DNA of 64,000 bases from Frondihabitans peucedani (lineage in GTDB: Bacteria > Actinomycetota > Actinomycetes > Actinomycetales > Microbacteriaceae). The position numbers and the translations under genes are program-made. Each line of letters begins with the position of its first letter. Within the stretch, counting starts at the first letter, position 1. Below are positions 49,077-57,908 of the stretch, piece by piece. The notes beneath the pieces were generated by a model that saw nothing but the letters and a program-made list of their open reading frames with translations, was not told the DNA's origin and ran no database searches. The stretch lies in contig NZ_BAABAU010000001.1 in the NCBI RefSeq assembly GCF_039537585.1, positions 682,001 through 746,000 on the forward strand, written 5' to 3'.

Positions 49077-50480
49077 TCACGCTGTCGGGCCGTCGAGGAA
49101 CGCGTCGCGGGCCAGGACGTCGTCTTCGGTCTCGCCGCGGACGATCACGGTGGCGACACCGTCGCGCACCGCGACGACGGGGGGCCTGCCGACGTGGTTG
49201 TAGTTGCTGGCGAGGCTCCAGCAGTACGCACCGGTCACGGGCACCGCAAGGAGATCGCCCGGCGTCACGTCGCCCGGGAGGTAGTCGCCCAGGACGACGA
49301 CGTCGCCGGACTCGCAGTGCTTGCCGACCACCCGCACCAGGGCGGGCTCGGCGGAGGACGTGCGCGACGCGATCCTGACCGAGTAGTCGGCGCGGTAGAG
49401 CGCGGGACGGATGTTGTCGCTCATCCCGCCGTCGACGCTCACGTAGCGACGGACCGCGACGGAGTCGTCGACGGCGACGCTGACGTCCTTCGTGGTGCCG
49501 ACCGTGTAGAGCGTCGTGCCCGCAGGGCCGGCGATGACGCGGCCGGGCTCGACGGCGACGACGGGGACCGGGATGCCGAGGCGGGCGCACTCCGCGGCCA
49601 CGACGTCGGCGATGCCGCGCGCCAGGTCGCCGAGAGGAGCGGCCTCGTCGACGCTGAGGTAGTTGACGCCGAAGCCGCCGCCGAGATTGAGCTCGGGGAC
49701 GTCGCCGCCGGACAGCAGCGACGCATGGACCTCGAGCAGCCGCCTGGCCGCCTCGCGGAACCCGTCGGTGCCGAAGATCTGCGAGCCGATGTGGCTGTGG
49801 AGGCCCAGCAGGCGGAGACTGCCGCTCTCGCGGATCGCGCCGACCGCGTCGGGGGTGTCGGCGAGGGTGATGCCGAACTTCTGGTCTTCGCGGGCCGTCG
49901 CGAGGTACTCGTGCGTCGACGCGTGGACGCCCGAGTTGACGCGGACGCGGACCCCCTGCACGACGCCGTGGCGCAGGGCGGCCTCGGCGATGCGGTCGAT
50001 CTCGATCCGGCTGTCGATGACGATCGCGCCGACCCCGGCCTCGACGGCCCGGTCGATCTCGGCGAGCGACTTGTTGTTGCCGTGGAAGCCGATCCGCGAG
50101 GGCTCGACGCCCGAGCGGAGCGCGACCGCGAGCTCGCCGCCGGTGCACACGTCGACGCTGAGGCCTGCCTCGGCCACCCAGCGCGCGACGGCGCCGGAGA
50201 GGAACGCCTTGCCCGCGTAGTAGACCTTGGCCGTGGTGCCGATCCTGCGGGCCTCGTCGTCGAAGACGCGCCGGGCCTCGGCCGCCCGGGCGCGGAAGTC
50301 AGCCTCGTCGACGACGTAGAGCGGTGTCCCGAAGCGCGCGGCGAGATCTTCGGCTGCGACTCCGCCGACGACGAGTCGGCCGGACCCGTCGCGGACGGCC
50401 GTCGACGACCAGACCGAGCGGGCGAGCTCGTTGGCGTCGGTCGGCGGGACGAGCCAGGACGGCGCGAGGGTGTCGGACAT
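49077..50480 (-). CDS. lysA: Diaminopimelate decarboxylase
   Basis: Last step of lysine synthesis. Predicted 467 residues. The PLP lysine is in VYYAGKAFL; also [26 protein letters not shown] and [10 protein letters not shown]. It sits 23 bp before hom and overlaps the DUF2993 stop by one base, so wall precursor, lysine and threonine synthesis are co-directed. Confidence 0.97.
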   Translation of the reverse strand: MSDTLAPSWLVPPTDANELARSVWSSTAVRDGSGRLVVGGVAAEDLAARFGTPLYVVDEADFRARAAEARRVFDDEARRIGTTAKVYYAGKAFLSGAVARWVAEAGLSVDVCTGGELAVALRSGVEPSRIGFHGNNKSLAEIDRAVEAGVGAIVIDSRIEIDRIAEAALRHGVVQGVRVRVNSGVHASTHEYLATAREDQKFGITLADTPDAVGAIRESGSLRLLGLHSHIGSQIFGTDGFREAARRLLEVHASLLSGGDVPELNLGGGFGVNYLSVDEAAPLGDLARGIADVVAAECARLGIPVPVVAVEPGRVIAGPAGTTLYTVGTTKDVSVAVDDSVAVRRYVSVDGGMSDNIRPALYRADYSVRIASRTSSAEPALVRVVGKHCESGDVVVLGDYLPGDVTPGDLLAVPVTGAYCWSLASNYNHVGRPPVVAVRDGVATVIVRGETEDDVLARDAFLDGPTA

Positions 50481-51304
50481 CAGCAGCTCCCGGTCGTGGT
50501 CAGGCCCGACTCGGAGAGCGGCAGGCCCTTCGAGTGGAGGTCGAGGGTGAGGAGGTCGGGCGCCACGTCGACCCCGGTCACGGTGACGCCCTTCGGCAGC
50601 GACTTGGCGACGCAGACCGACACCGGGTTGGTCTTGAGGTACGACAGGAGCGACGAGACGTCGACGGAGGAGTTCGACGAGGTGATGGCCGCGTCGGTCG
50701 GCGTCAGGTCGAGCCTCGTGCCGGAGGAGTCGATGGCGGGCTTGGCCGTCAGCTTGTACTTCAGGGCCAGACCGAGGATGTCGATCGAGCTGTCGTACGA
50801 GAACGTGCCGCGGCCCAGGGCGACCTTGCCGCTCGCGTCTCGCAGCAGCGGCGACGCGTTCACGCCGGCCTGATCGACCTTCACCGTCGCGTCGACCGGC
50901 CCGGTCGTGCCACCCGACTTCAGCGGCACGTCGGTCAGCTCCGCGGTGAACCGCAGCGGGACCTTCCCGACGACGAGGTTCTTCGATGTGAGCGTCATGT
51001 CGTCGAGACTGCCGTTCAGGGCCTGCAGGATCACGGAGAACCCGTGGATCGAGACGTCGACGCCGCCGGTCGTGCCCGACGGCAGCGACGAGTCGATCTC
51101 TTTCTCGGCGCGCCCCTCGGCGTAGTTCCGGGCGACGAGCTCCGCCACGACCGCCAGGACCGCGAAGAGCACGACGAGGACGATCAGGACCGTCATGAAG
51201 ATCGTCGAGCCGCGCCGCCTCTTCGCCGTGTGGTTGGGCTGGAAGAGGTCGTCCATGTCGCTTCGAGCCGGAGACCGGCCATCGGAGTACTGGCTCATCG
51301 TCAC
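50480..51304 (-). CDS. DUF2993 (LmeA-like) membrane-anchored protein
   Basis: Predicted 274 residues, GTG at 51304 overlapping the argS stop as GTGA. A basic cytoplasmic stub (TAKRRRGS) precedes one membrane helix at about 34-55. The extracytoplasmic part has the DUF2993 pattern: [30 protein letters not shown] and a terminal [11 protein letters not shown]2993 includes mycobacterial LmeA, which acts in lipoglycan (lipomannan) assembly. Function here is inferred from family only. Two Cys near the C-terminus may pair. Confidence 0.85.
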   Translation of the reverse strand: MTMSQYSDGRSPARSDMDDLFQPNHTAKRRRGSTIFMTVLIVLVVLFAVLAVVAELVARNYAEGRAEKEIDSSLPSGTTGGVDVSIHGFSVILQALNGSLDDMTLTSKNLVVGKVPLRFTAELTDVPLKSGGTTGPVDATVKVDQAGVNASPLLRDASGKVALGRGTFSYDSSIDILGLALKYKLTAKPAIDSSGTRLDLTPTDAAITSSNSSVDVSSLLSYLKTNPVSVCVAKSLPKGVTVTGVDVAPDLLTLDLHSKGLPLSESGLTTTGSC

Positions 51305-52998
51305 ATCCGCTCGGGCGCGGACACGCCCAGGAGGCCGAGACCGTTGCGGATCACCTGCCCGGCGGCGTCGTTCAGCCAGAGCCTCGTGCGGTGGACGTCG
51401 GTGACCTCTTCGTCGCCGAGCGGCGTGACGCGGCAGGCGTCGTACCAGCGGTGGTAGGTGCCCGCGACCTCTTCGACGTAGCGCGCGACACGGTGCGGCT
51501 CGCGGAGCTCAGCGGCCTGCTGGACGACGCGCGGCAGCTCGGAGAGTGCCCCGAGGAGCGCGGCCTCGGTCGGGTGCGTGAGGAGCGACGCGTCGAAGAC
51601 GCTGCGGTCGACGCCTGCGGCCTCGGCGTTGCGGCCCACGGCACGGGTGCGGGCGTGGGCGTACTGCACGTAGAACACCGGGTTGTCGTTGCTGCGCTTG
51701 GTGAGCAGGTCGAGGTCGATGTCGATCATGGAGTCGGCGGAGTAGCGGACGAGCGCGTAGCGGCCGGCGTCGACGCCGACGGCCTCGACGAGGTCCTCCA
51801 TCGACACGACGGTGCCGTTCCGCTTCGACATCCGGACCGGCTCGCCGCCCCGGACGAGGTTGACCAGCTGGCCGATGATGATCTCGAGGTTGACGCCCGG
51901 CTCGTCGCCGAAGGCGGCGGTCATCGCCATGAGGCGGCCGACGTAGCCGTGGTGGTCGGCGCCGAGCAGGATGATGTTGCGCTCGAAGCCCCGCTCGCGC
52001 TTGTCGAGGTAGTACGCGAGGTCGCCGGCGATGTACGCCGCCTCGCCGTCGCTCTTGATGATGACGCGGTCGCGGTCGTCGCCGAACTCCGTCGTGCGGA
52101 GCCAGGTGGCGCCGTCGGCCTCGTAGATGTGGCCGAGCTCGCTGAGCCGCGCGATGGCGCGCTCGACGGCCTTCGACTCGTGGAGCGAGTTCTCGTGGAA
52201 GTAGACGTCGAAGTCGACCCCGAACTCGTGCAGCGAGCGCTTGATGTCGGTGAACATGAACTCGACGCCCTCGGCGCGGAAGAGCTCCTGCGCCTCGTCG
52301 CGCGGGAGATCGCGGATGTCGCCGTCGTAGGTCTCGAGGACGCGCGCGGCGATCTCTGCGATGTAGACCCCGCCGTAGCCGTCCTCCGGCGCGGGCTCGC
52401 CGAGCGCCGACGCCAGCAGGCTGCGGGCGAACCGGTCGATCTGACCGCCGTGGTCGTTGAAGTAGTACTCGCGGGTGACCAGGCCGCCGACGGCCTGGAA
52501 GATGCGGGCGAGGCTGTCGCCCATCGCCGCCCAGCGGACCCCGCCGATGTGGATCGGGCCGGTGGGGTTCGCCGACACGAACTCGAGGTCGATCGTCACG
52601 CCCTCGTAGTACGAGCCGCGGCCGTACGCGTCGCCCTGCTCGACGATGCTCTTGGCGAGCGCGCCCGCCGCTGCGGCGTCGAGGGTGATGTTGATGAAGC
52701 CGGGGCCCGCGACGTCGACGGTCGCGATGCCGTCGACCTCGGCGAGGTCGGCGGCGATGTCGGCGGCCAGCTCGCGCGGGTTCGTGCCGAGGCGCTTGGC
52801 GAACTTCATGGCGACGTTCGAGGCCCAGTCGCCGTGGTCCCGGTTCTTCGGGCGCTCCAGGGCGACGTCGGCCTCGGTGACCTCGACGCGCGGCCGTGCG
52901 CTGTCGGATGCCTCGGGGCCGTCAGCAGCCTCCGCTCGGCGGTCGGCGACACCCTGGACGATGGCGAGCAGGGAGGCGGAGAGTTCGGCGGGAGTCAC
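51301..52998 (-). CDS. argS: Arginyl-tRNA synthetase
   Basis: Predicted 565 residues from GTG at 52998. An in-frame TTG at 53007 directly abuts the AGGA ribosome site, whereas the GTG lies 9 nt after it, so GTG is preferred. Class I motifs: [14 protein letters not shown] (HIGH) and [11 protein letters not shown] (KMSKS). The Arg-tRNA D-loop-binding N-domain and DALR C-domain are both present. First gene of the run through thrB. Confidence 0.97.
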   Translation of the reverse strand: MTPAELSASLLAIVQGVADRRAEAADGPEASDSARPRVEVTEADVALERPKNRDHGDWASNVAMKFAKRLGTNPRELAADIAADLAEVDGIATVDVAGPGFINITLDAAAAGALAKSIVEQGDAYGRGSYYEGVTIDLEFVSANPTGPIHIGGVRWAAMGDSLARIFQAVGGLVTREYYFNDHGGQIDRFARSLLASALGEPAPEDGYGGVYIAEIAARVLETYDGDIRDLPRDEAQELFRAEGVEFMFTDIKRSLHEFGVDFDVYFHENSLHESKAVERAIARLSELGHIYEADGATWLRTTEFGDDRDRVIIKSDGEAAYIAGDLAYYLDKRERGFERNIILLGADHHGYVGRLMAMTAAFGDEPGVNLEIIIGQLVNLVRGGEPVRMSKRNGTVVSMEDLVEAVGVDAGRYALVRYSADSMIDIDLDLLTKRSNDNPVFYVQYAHARTRAVGRNAEAAGVDRSVFDASLLTHPTEAALLGALSELPRVVQQAAELREPHRVARYVEEVAGTYHRWYDACRVTPLGDEEVTDVHRTRLWLNDAAGQVIRNGLGLLGVSAPERM

Positions 52999-53064
52999 GG
53001 TCGACAATCCTACCGGGCGAGCCTCTCACCTCCTCGCGAGGTGGGACACGCCAAGATGAGAGGC

Positions 53065-53691
53065 ATGACCGCGGCCTCCGGACACTCCCCCGCCCGTCTC
53101 GCGATCCTGCGCCGGATCGCCGTGCCCGCCCTCGCGCTCGCCTCCGTCGGCGTGCTGTCGGGCTGCACCGGCACGCAGCCCGGCGCTCCGACCACGTCGG
53201 CCGCGGCCCGCCCCGCGCCGTCCGCGACGCCCACCGGCGGAGCGGGAGCGCTCGACGCGACCGCCTTCTCGGAGCCCTGCGACCAGCTCGTGCCCGAGAC
53301 GACCATCGCCGCCTCGTACGCCGGGATGACGGCGCTGACGAAGGCCGCCGCTCCGGCGAAGAGCGACGCCGCCGTGATCGGCGCCTACGGCGGCACCGTC
53401 TGCACCTGGAAGAACGCCGCCGGCACCACCATGACCCTCGCCGTCGGCCGCTTCAGCACCGCCAGCCTCACGAAGCTCAAGAACAGCCTCGTCGTCTCGA
53501 GCAACCCCGTCCCGACCTACCGAGGCGAGGGCTACTTCGACCTCGTCGGCGACCAGGGCACCGCGGAGGCGTTCACCGGCGACTACTGGGTCGTCGCGAC
53601 CTCCGCCGATCCGACGTTCGGCGAGCCGGGCGGGGCCGAGCCGCTCGTCGACGCGGCGATCGCGTCGCTGTCCGCGCTCTCGAAGGGCTGA
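53065..53691 (+). CDS. Putative lipoprotein, function unknown
   Basis: Predicted 208 residues. A signal peptide ends in the lipobox LSGC (VGVLSGCTG), then a Thr/Ala/Pro linker of about 35 residues. The mature domain has two Cys (SEPCDQLV, GGTVCTWK) likely to form a disulfide, and resembles DUF3558-type actinobacterial lipoproteins in layout, but I cannot confirm that. ATG at 53056 is an alternative in-frame start. 53065 is chosen because CAAGAT ends 7 nt before it, fitting a leaderless promoter. Divergent from argS. Confidence 0.82.
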   Translation: MTAASGHSPARLAILRRIAVPALALASVGVLSGCTGTQPGAPTTSAAARPAPSATPTGGAGALDATAFSEPCDQLVPETTIAASYAGMTALTKAAAPAKSDAAVIGAYGGTVCTWKNAAGTTMTLAVGRFSTASLTKLKNSLVVSSNPVPTYRGEGYFDLVGDQGTAEAFTGDYWVVATSADPTFGEPGGAEPLVDAAIASLSALSKG

Positions 53692-53718
53692 CGGCCCGAG
53701 AAACGAGTCGGCGCAGGA

Positions 53719-54459
53719 TCAGGCGGCGAGCCGCACCTGTTCGGACAGCCCGTCGAGGAGGCTGAGGAGCTGCCCGGCGGGAGCCCCGCGGTCCTCCGGG
53801 TGCCACTGGACGCCCGTGACGGGCGCCGACTCGTGCTCGACCGCCTCGACCACGCCGTCCGAGGCCAGGCCGACGACGCGGACGCCGGTGGCGAGACGCC
53901 CGATCGCCTGGTGGTGAGCGCTTCGGACGCCGACCGTGCTGCCGAGGAGGGCGTGGATCCTGCTGCCCTCGTCGAGGTCGACGGTGTGGTGCTGCATGAG
54001 CTCCTCGACCGGGGCGCCGGCATTGAGGTGCACGGTGTCGCCGTCGAGGTGCTGGACCAGCGTGCCGCCGAGGGCGACGTTCAGGAGCTGGTGCCCGCGG
54101 CAGACGCCGAGCAGCGGGGTGCCGCGGTCGAGGGCGCGGTGGACGAGCGCCAGCTGGGCGGCGTCGGCCTCCTCGTAGTGGCGGCCCTCCCGCCGGTAGC
54201 CGGACTCGCCGCCGTACCACTCGGGAGCGAGGTCCTCGCCGCCCATCAGCGCGATCGCGTCGGCGCCGTCGGTCAGCTGCAGGAGCGCGGCCTCGCCGAG
54301 GTCGGCCGCGGCGAACCGGGTGGCCTCCCAGCCGGTGACCTCCGCCAGAGCCCGGACGCGCGAGTTCAGCGTGTCGACGTACGCGTGGTACTCCGGGGCG
54401 TGGGGCCGGAAACGCGTCACCTCGATCACGGCGAGACGCGGGCGGGCTTCTGCGGGCAT
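53719..54459 (-). CDS. Gamma-glutamyl-GABA hydrolase family (class I glutamine amidotransferase-like)
   Basis: Predicted 246 residues from ATG at 54459. Nucleophile elbow LLGVCRGHQLLNVALGG, and the His-Glu of the triad in VQWHPEDRG, so the Cys-His-Glu triad is complete. The GGEDLAPEWYGGE block fits peptidase C26. Related PuuD-type enzymes hydrolyse gamma-glutamyl-GABA in polyamine breakdown; the substrate here is unknown, and no puu genes are nearby. Confidence 0.88.
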   Translation of the reverse strand: MPAEARPRLAVIEVTRFRPHAPEYHAYVDTLNSRVRALAEVTGWEATRFAAADLGEAALLQLTDGADAIALMGGEDLAPEWYGGESGYRREGRHYEEADAAQLALVHRALDRGTPLLGVCRGHQLLNVALGGTLVQHLDGDTVHLNAGAPVEELMQHHTVDLDEGSRIHALLGSTVGVRSAHHQAIGRLATGVRVVGLASDGVVEAVEHESAPVTGVQWHPEDRGAPAGQLLSLLDGLSEQVRLAA

Positions 54460-54524
54460 GCGTCCATGGTCGTCGGGCCCGCTCGCCCGCGCACGGACGT
54501 GTCGCCCTGTTACGCGGGCGGGGG

Positions 54525-54592
54525 CTGCGGTGCCGGCGGCTGCGGCTGCAGTTGCGGCTGCGGTTGCGGCTGCTGCTGCTGCTGCGGCTGCA
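54525..54592. repeat. GC-rich trinucleotide/hexanucleotide repeat after pdxH
   Basis: GGCTGC/GGTTGC/GCTGCT units fill the space between the pdxH stop and the next gene. In one minus-strand frame, not that of pdxH, they would encode a Pro-Gln run. Low-complexity filler with no promoter seen. Confidence 0.6.
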
Positions 54593-54595
54593 GGA

Positions 54596-55300
54596 TCAGG
54601 GCCAGAGCGTCGCGCGGTCCCAGCCGTCGGGCGTGCGGTCGTAGCGGAGCCGCACCTGATCGCGACCCGTCGTCGCCTGCCAGAACTCGATCGCGGTGGG
54701 CGCGACCCGGTAGGCCGTCCAGTCGTCGGGGGTGAACTCGTCGTCGCTCGCGATGCGCTCCTTGGCTTCGGCCAGGCGGGCCTCCGCATCCTGCGCGTCG
54801 TCGATCGGGGTGCTCTGCCGCTGGGCGATCGCGACCGCGCGGGAGTCGGGGTGCCGGGCCGTGAAGTCGGCGGCGCTCACATCGCGCGGCCCGCGGCTCG
54901 CCTCGCCCAGGACGCGGACCTGCCGGCCCTGCTCCCGCCAGTAGAACGTGAGCGCGACGCGCGGGTTCTGGTTGAGCTGGCGGCCCTTCGGGCTGAGCGA
55001 CGACGACGCGAACCAGAAGGCGTCGTCGAGGTCTTTGAGGAGGAGCGTCCGTGCCGTGACGTCGCCGGTCGGGGACGAGGTCGCGAGGGTCATGGCCTCC
55101 GGCTGGGGCACGCCGCCGTCGACGGCGGCTGTCAGCCACTCGCGGAAGAGGCCGACCGGGTCGGCGGGCGCCTCGTCGGGGTCGAAGTCCGGAGCCTCCG
55201 CGCGGACCCTCGCCTTGCGGAGGAGGTCGCGGAGGCTCTGGTGCTCTGTGTTGTCGTGCTGGGTGTTGTCGTGCTCGGGGCTCTGGTGCTCGGGGCTCAT
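54596..55300 (-). CDS. pdxH: Pyridoxine/pyridoxamine 5'-phosphate oxidase
   Basis: FMN enzyme producing pyridoxal 5'-phosphate. Predicted 234 residues. Motifs: PEAMTLATSSPTGDVTARTLLLK, FASSSLSPKGRQLNQNP, ALTFYWREQGRQVRVLG, HPDSRAVAIAQRQS and the end EFWQATTGRDQVRLRY, GWDRATLWP. The N-terminus has a short His/Asn/Glu-rich repeat. The start is uncertain: ATG at 55300 directly follows GGAGG with no spacing, and an upstream GTG at 55315 has no ribosome site. Confidence 0.93.
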   Translation of the reverse strand: MSPEHQSPEHDNTQHDNTEHQSLRDLLRKARVRAEAPDFDPDEAPADPVGLFREWLTAAVDGGVPQPEAMTLATSSPTGDVTARTLLLKDLDDAFWFASSSLSPKGRQLNQNPRVALTFYWREQGRQVRVLGEASRGPRDVSAADFTARHPDSRAVAIAQRQSTPIDDAQDAEARLAEAKERIASDDEFTPDDWTAYRVAPTAIEFWQATTGRDQVRLRYDRTPDGWDRATLWP

Positions 55301-55429
55301 CCTCCGAGCATGCACCCCGGGGGTGCGCGTCCGCTCGGGGTCGTGTCGGGGTCGACGCGGAGTCGTCGTGGTGCGGCGGGCGCTGTCGGTGCTGCGGCTG
55401 GAAGGCTGCTAGCCTTGATCCTGCTCCTG

Positions 55430-55501
55430 GCCCCCATAGCTCAGGGGATAGAGCACTGCCCTCCGGAGGCAGGGGCGAAGGTTCGAATCCTTCTGGGGGC
55501 A
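55430..55501 (+). tRNA. tRNA-Arg (anticodon CCG)
   Basis: A 72-nt cloverleaf: acceptor GCCCCCA/TGGGGGC, discriminator A, D-arm with GCTC/GAGC, anticodon stem CTGCC/GGCAG around loop CTCCGGA (anticodon CCG), and T-arm GAAGG-TTCGAAT-CCTTC. CCA is not encoded. Reads the CGG codon, frequent in this GC-rich genome. tRNA-Arg genes are common integration sites, and the repeat array begins 64 bp downstream. Confidence 0.97.
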
Positions 55502-55564
55502 CCTCCCCTCGGCGATTTCTGCCTGCCTTCCCCCTGGCCTTCGCCTGTCTCGTGCCTCCTCTCC

Positions 55565-55811
55565 GTACATATGGACGGAGATCCTGCGTCTGCGCCCGTC
55601 CTTCCGTCCATATCGACGGAGATCCTGCGCCTGCGGGCTTCCTGCGTACATATGGACGGAGATTCTCGCGCAATGGGCCCCCGATCCGCGTGAGCCGGGC
55701 GGGATCCTGCGAATCTCCGTCCATATGTACGCCAGAAGGCTCGAAAGACCGGATTTCCGTCGATATGGACGGAAGAACGACCAGGAGGCGAGGATCTCCG
55801 TCGTTCTGCGC
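55565..55811. repeat. Dyad-symmetric set of six 18-bp elements centred on 55688
   Basis: Elements of the form GTACATATGGACGGAGAT occur at 55565-55582 and 55646-55663. Its complement ATCTCCGTCCATATGTAC is at 55713-55730, and a decayed copy is at 55794-55811. Symmetric variants TCCGTCSATATSGACGGA lie at 55603-55620 and 55756-55773. The three pairs share exactly one midpoint, 55688, with gaps of 20, 25, 49, 25 and 20 nt. The arrangement could fold as nested hairpins or serve as a protein-binding array. Confidence 0.85.
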
Positions 55812-55987
55812 AGCCCGTACATATGGACGGAGATTCTCGAGCGATGGGCCCCCGATCCGCATGAGCCGGGCGGGATCCTGCGGATCTCCGTCCATATGTA
55901 CGCACGGAGGCTCGGGAGCCCGAATCTCCGTCGATATGGACGGAGGGAGGCCGGGCGCGCGAGGATCTCCGTCCATTTGTACAAGCA
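55646..55987. repeat. Two tandem 171-bp repeat units
   Basis: 55646-55816 and 55817-55987 align without gaps. Each has forward element, inverse element, symmetric element and inverse element at identical offsets (1, 68, 111, 149). The first 87 bp differ at only four positions. Spacers in the second half differ heavily, while the symmetric 18-mer is unchanged, which suggests the elements are constrained. Confidence 0.88.
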
Positions 55988-56026
55988 GGGGGCGGAAGCG
56001 CACGGGGAGGGACGGCAGCAGCCAGA

Positions 56027-56380
56027 ATGAGCAGCATGGGCGCCCTGAGAGTGATCGTGCTGTTCGTGCTGGCAGCCGGAGCCGAGATCGGCGGCTCGTG
56101 GCTCATCTGGCAGGCGGTCCGCGAGGGGCGCGCCTGGTGGTGGGCGGGCCTCGGCGTGATGGCCCTCGGCGCCTACGGGTTCATCGCGACGCTGCAGCCC
56201 GATGCGAGCTTCGGCAGGATCCTCGCGGCGTACGGAGGCGTGTTCGTCGCGGGCGCACTCGTGTGGGGCGTCGTCGTCGACCGCTTCGAGCCCGACCGGT
56301 GGGACGTGATCGGCGCCCTGATCTGCCTCGTGGGCGTGTCCGTGATCATGTTCGCGCCCCACGCGCGACAGCCGGCCTGA
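56027..56380 (+). CDS. ynfA: YnfA/UPF0060 family membrane protein
   Basis: Predicted 117 residues, four membrane helices. Family motifs: [39 protein letters not shown] and [23 protein letters not shown]. Small inner-membrane proteins of the drug/metabolite transporter superfamily; the substrate is unknown. The stop codon lies inside a 23-bp tandem repeat. Confidence 0.92.
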   Translation: MSSMGALRVIVLFVLAAGAEIGGSWLIWQAVREGRAWWWAGLGVMALGAYGFIATLQPDASFGRILAAYGGVFVAGALVWGVVVDRFEPDRWDVIGALICLVGVSVIMFAPHARQPA

Positions 56381-56433
56381 CGCCGACGCGACAACCGGCC
56401 TGACGCCGACGCGACAGCCGGCCTGACGCCGAG
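56365..56433. repeat. Three 23-bp tandem repeats over the ynfA stop
   Basis: Units start at 56365, 56388 and 56411 with the core GACAGCCGGCCTGACGCCGA. The first contains the last codons and TGA stop of ynfA. The second differs by one base. Confidence 0.85.
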
Positions 56434-56456
56434 CCAGAACCCCCGGGAGAACACGA

Positions 56457-56482
56457 ACGGCCCGACCAGGAGGTCGAGCCGT
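56457..56482. terminator. Bidirectional hairpin between ynfA and the small convergent gene
   Basis: ACGGCCCGACC pairs with GGTCGAGCCGT (11 bp with one C-A mismatch) around the loop AGGA. It is placed between convergent stops and lacks a T-tract. Confidence 0.65.
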
Positions 56483-56504
56483 GCGGGAGCCGAGGCGGTG
56501 AGGC

Positions 56505-56720
56505 TCAGCTGTAGGTGAGAGCGATGACTGCGACGTCGAGGCTGCCGTAGGCGCCCTCGGAGCGGGTCGCGCTGCGAACGCGGCCACGGAGGACCTCGAA
56601 GCGGCCGTCCCTCTCTCTCACGAAACCGATGACGCCCGCGGTGGGCGTCGACACGCGGCTGAAGCCGTCGCCGAGCGGCACGACCTCCGCGTGTGATGTG
56701 CGCTCCAGAACAGCACCCAT
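56505..56720 (-). CDS. Small conserved-looking protein of unknown function
   Basis: Predicted 71 residues (MGAVLERTSHAEVVPLGDGFSRV...). No known domain; beta-rich with short hydrophobic strands and no signal peptide. Real because a strong GGGAGGAA ribosome site stands before the ATG and a terminator follows the stop. The 221-bp region upstream (56721-56941) holds an ACCCGC/GCGGGT hairpin at 56763-56779 within its leader and no other gene. A highly translated small gene is likely. Confidence 0.7.
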   Translation of the reverse strand: MGAVLERTSHAEVVPLGDGFSRVSTPTAGVIGFVRERDGRFEVLRGRVRSATRSEGAYGSLDVAVIALTYS

Positions 56721-56941
56721 GGTGTTCCTCCCTCTGTGTCTCGCCCGAAAGTGACGGGTCTCACCCGCCGGATGCGGGTCACGCCCGCTCGTGACGGACG
56801 GGATCGACCGCACCTGACAGGTCGCGGCCCCGGGTCTTCCTCTGTGAAGTCCCTTCGTGAAGAGTACCGGCGGGGAGGGTACAAAGCACCGGCTTGACCC
56901 AGAGAAAATCCTGTGCAAGCGCGGATTTCGGGTTACAACGG

Positions 56942-57811
56942 TCAGTCTCCGGGCGTCACGGGGACAACGACGGCGTCCCGCGAGCGCGAGATGGTGACGC
57001 CGACGCTCGCGGCCGTGACCAGCACCAGGGCGATCACCTCGCGGAGGTCGAGCAGCTGGCCGATGACGACGAGCCCGGCCAGCGCGGCGACCGCGGGGCC
57101 GAGGCTCGAGAGCACTCCGAAGACGCGGGTCGGCAGACTCCGCAGCGCGATGAGCTCGAGCGCGTACGGGAGCGCCGACGTCAGCACGGCGACGATCGCG
57201 AAGACCCCGATCAGCCACGGATCCGCCCGGATCGACGACACCGCGTCCGCAGCGCCGAACGGGGTCACGACGACCGCGGCGACGACGATGGCCACGACCA
57301 GGCCGTCGATGCCCGGCGTCTCGCGGCCGACGCGCGAGCTCGCGAGGATGTAGCCCGCCCAGAACGCCGCCGCACCGAAGGCGAGCAGGACTCCCCCGAC
57401 GGCGACGCCCGTCGTGCTTCCGAGGCCCAGCAGGATCACGCCCGCGAACGCCACGAGCGCCCACAGCAGGTCGCGGAGGCGCCTCGTCTGCACGAGGGCG
57501 AGCACCAGCGGGCCGGTGAACTCGAGGGTCACCGCCACCCCCAGCGGGATGCGTGCGACGGCCAGGTAGATGAGCGAGTTCATGCCGGCGAGGGCCAGTC
57601 CGAGCACCCCGGCCGCGAGCCACTGGCGGCGGGTCCAGTTGCCCACTCGAGGCCGTACGACGGCCACCAGGATCACGGCGGCGAACACCAGGCGGAGGGT
57701 CGCGGCGCCCGTCGGGCCGATCTCGTCGAAGTGCGTCCTGGCGAAGGCGCTGCCGAACTGGACGGAGAAGATCGCCGCGACCGCGAGGAGCGGAGCGGGG
57801 ACGCGGGGCAC
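56942..57811 (-). CDS. EamA/RhtA-type metabolite exporter
   Basis: Predicted 289 residues, GTG start, ten membrane helices in two EamA repeats. Features of RhtA-like threonine/homoserine exporters: PTGAATLRLVFAA, GMNSLIYLAVARIPLGVAVTLEFTGPLVLAL, LPYALELIALRSLPTRVFGVLSSLGPAVAAL. Substrate not certain; amino-acid export is the family expectation. Confidence 0.9.
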   Translation of the reverse strand: MPRVPAPLLAVAAIFSVQFGSAFARTHFDEIGPTGAATLRLVFAAVILVAVVRPRVGNWTRRQWLAAGVLGLALAGMNSLIYLAVARIPLGVAVTLEFTGPLVLALVQTRRLRDLLWALVAFAGVILLGLGSTTGVAVGGVLLAFGAAAFWAGYILASSRVGRETPGIDGLVVAIVVAAVVVTPFGAADAVSSIRADPWLIGVFAIVAVLTSALPYALELIALRSLPTRVFGVLSSLGPAVAALAGLVVIGQLLDLREVIALVLVTAASVGVTISRSRDAVVVPVTPGD

Positions 57812-57908
57812 CCCTCGATTAACTCACACTCGTGTCATCGCCCCTCGCTAGACTCCCCCGGAACGGAGCGATCAGGTCGTTCCGCGACACAGGACTGGGG
57901 ACGACCGC

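Larger units (their letters stand above)
55502..56026. other. 525-bp intergenic region holding the dyad repeat array
   Basis: No convincing gene lies between the tRNA and ynfA. Frames are open on both strands, but the products are only palindrome-derived repeats ([21 protein letters not shown]), and changes between the two 171-bp copies show no third-base bias. The region is filled by the element array listed separately. Confidence 0.75.

Noticed and set aside
54510-54595. Pro-Gln tail as a frameshifted end of pdxH
   Set aside because: pdxH ends with the family-typical C-terminus, so no extension is missing. The repeat is in another frame and is better viewed as microsatellite DNA.
55565-55982. 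CRISPR array
   Set aside because: Elements occur in both orientations, gaps range from 5 to 49 nt with mirror symmetry, spacers are themselves duplicated, and no cas gene is present.
55430-56003. Long minus-strand open frames across tRNA-Arg giving peptides such as DSNLRP...LSYGG
   Set aside because: These are the familiar spurious proteins from antisense translation of a tRNA gene, extended here by the stop-poor repeat array. There is no ribosome site and no domain.
55502-56026. Integrated genomic island at tRNA-Arg
   Set aside because: No integrase, no duplicated tRNA 3' end was seen downstream, and the next gene is an ordinary ynfA. Only the repeat array is unusual.
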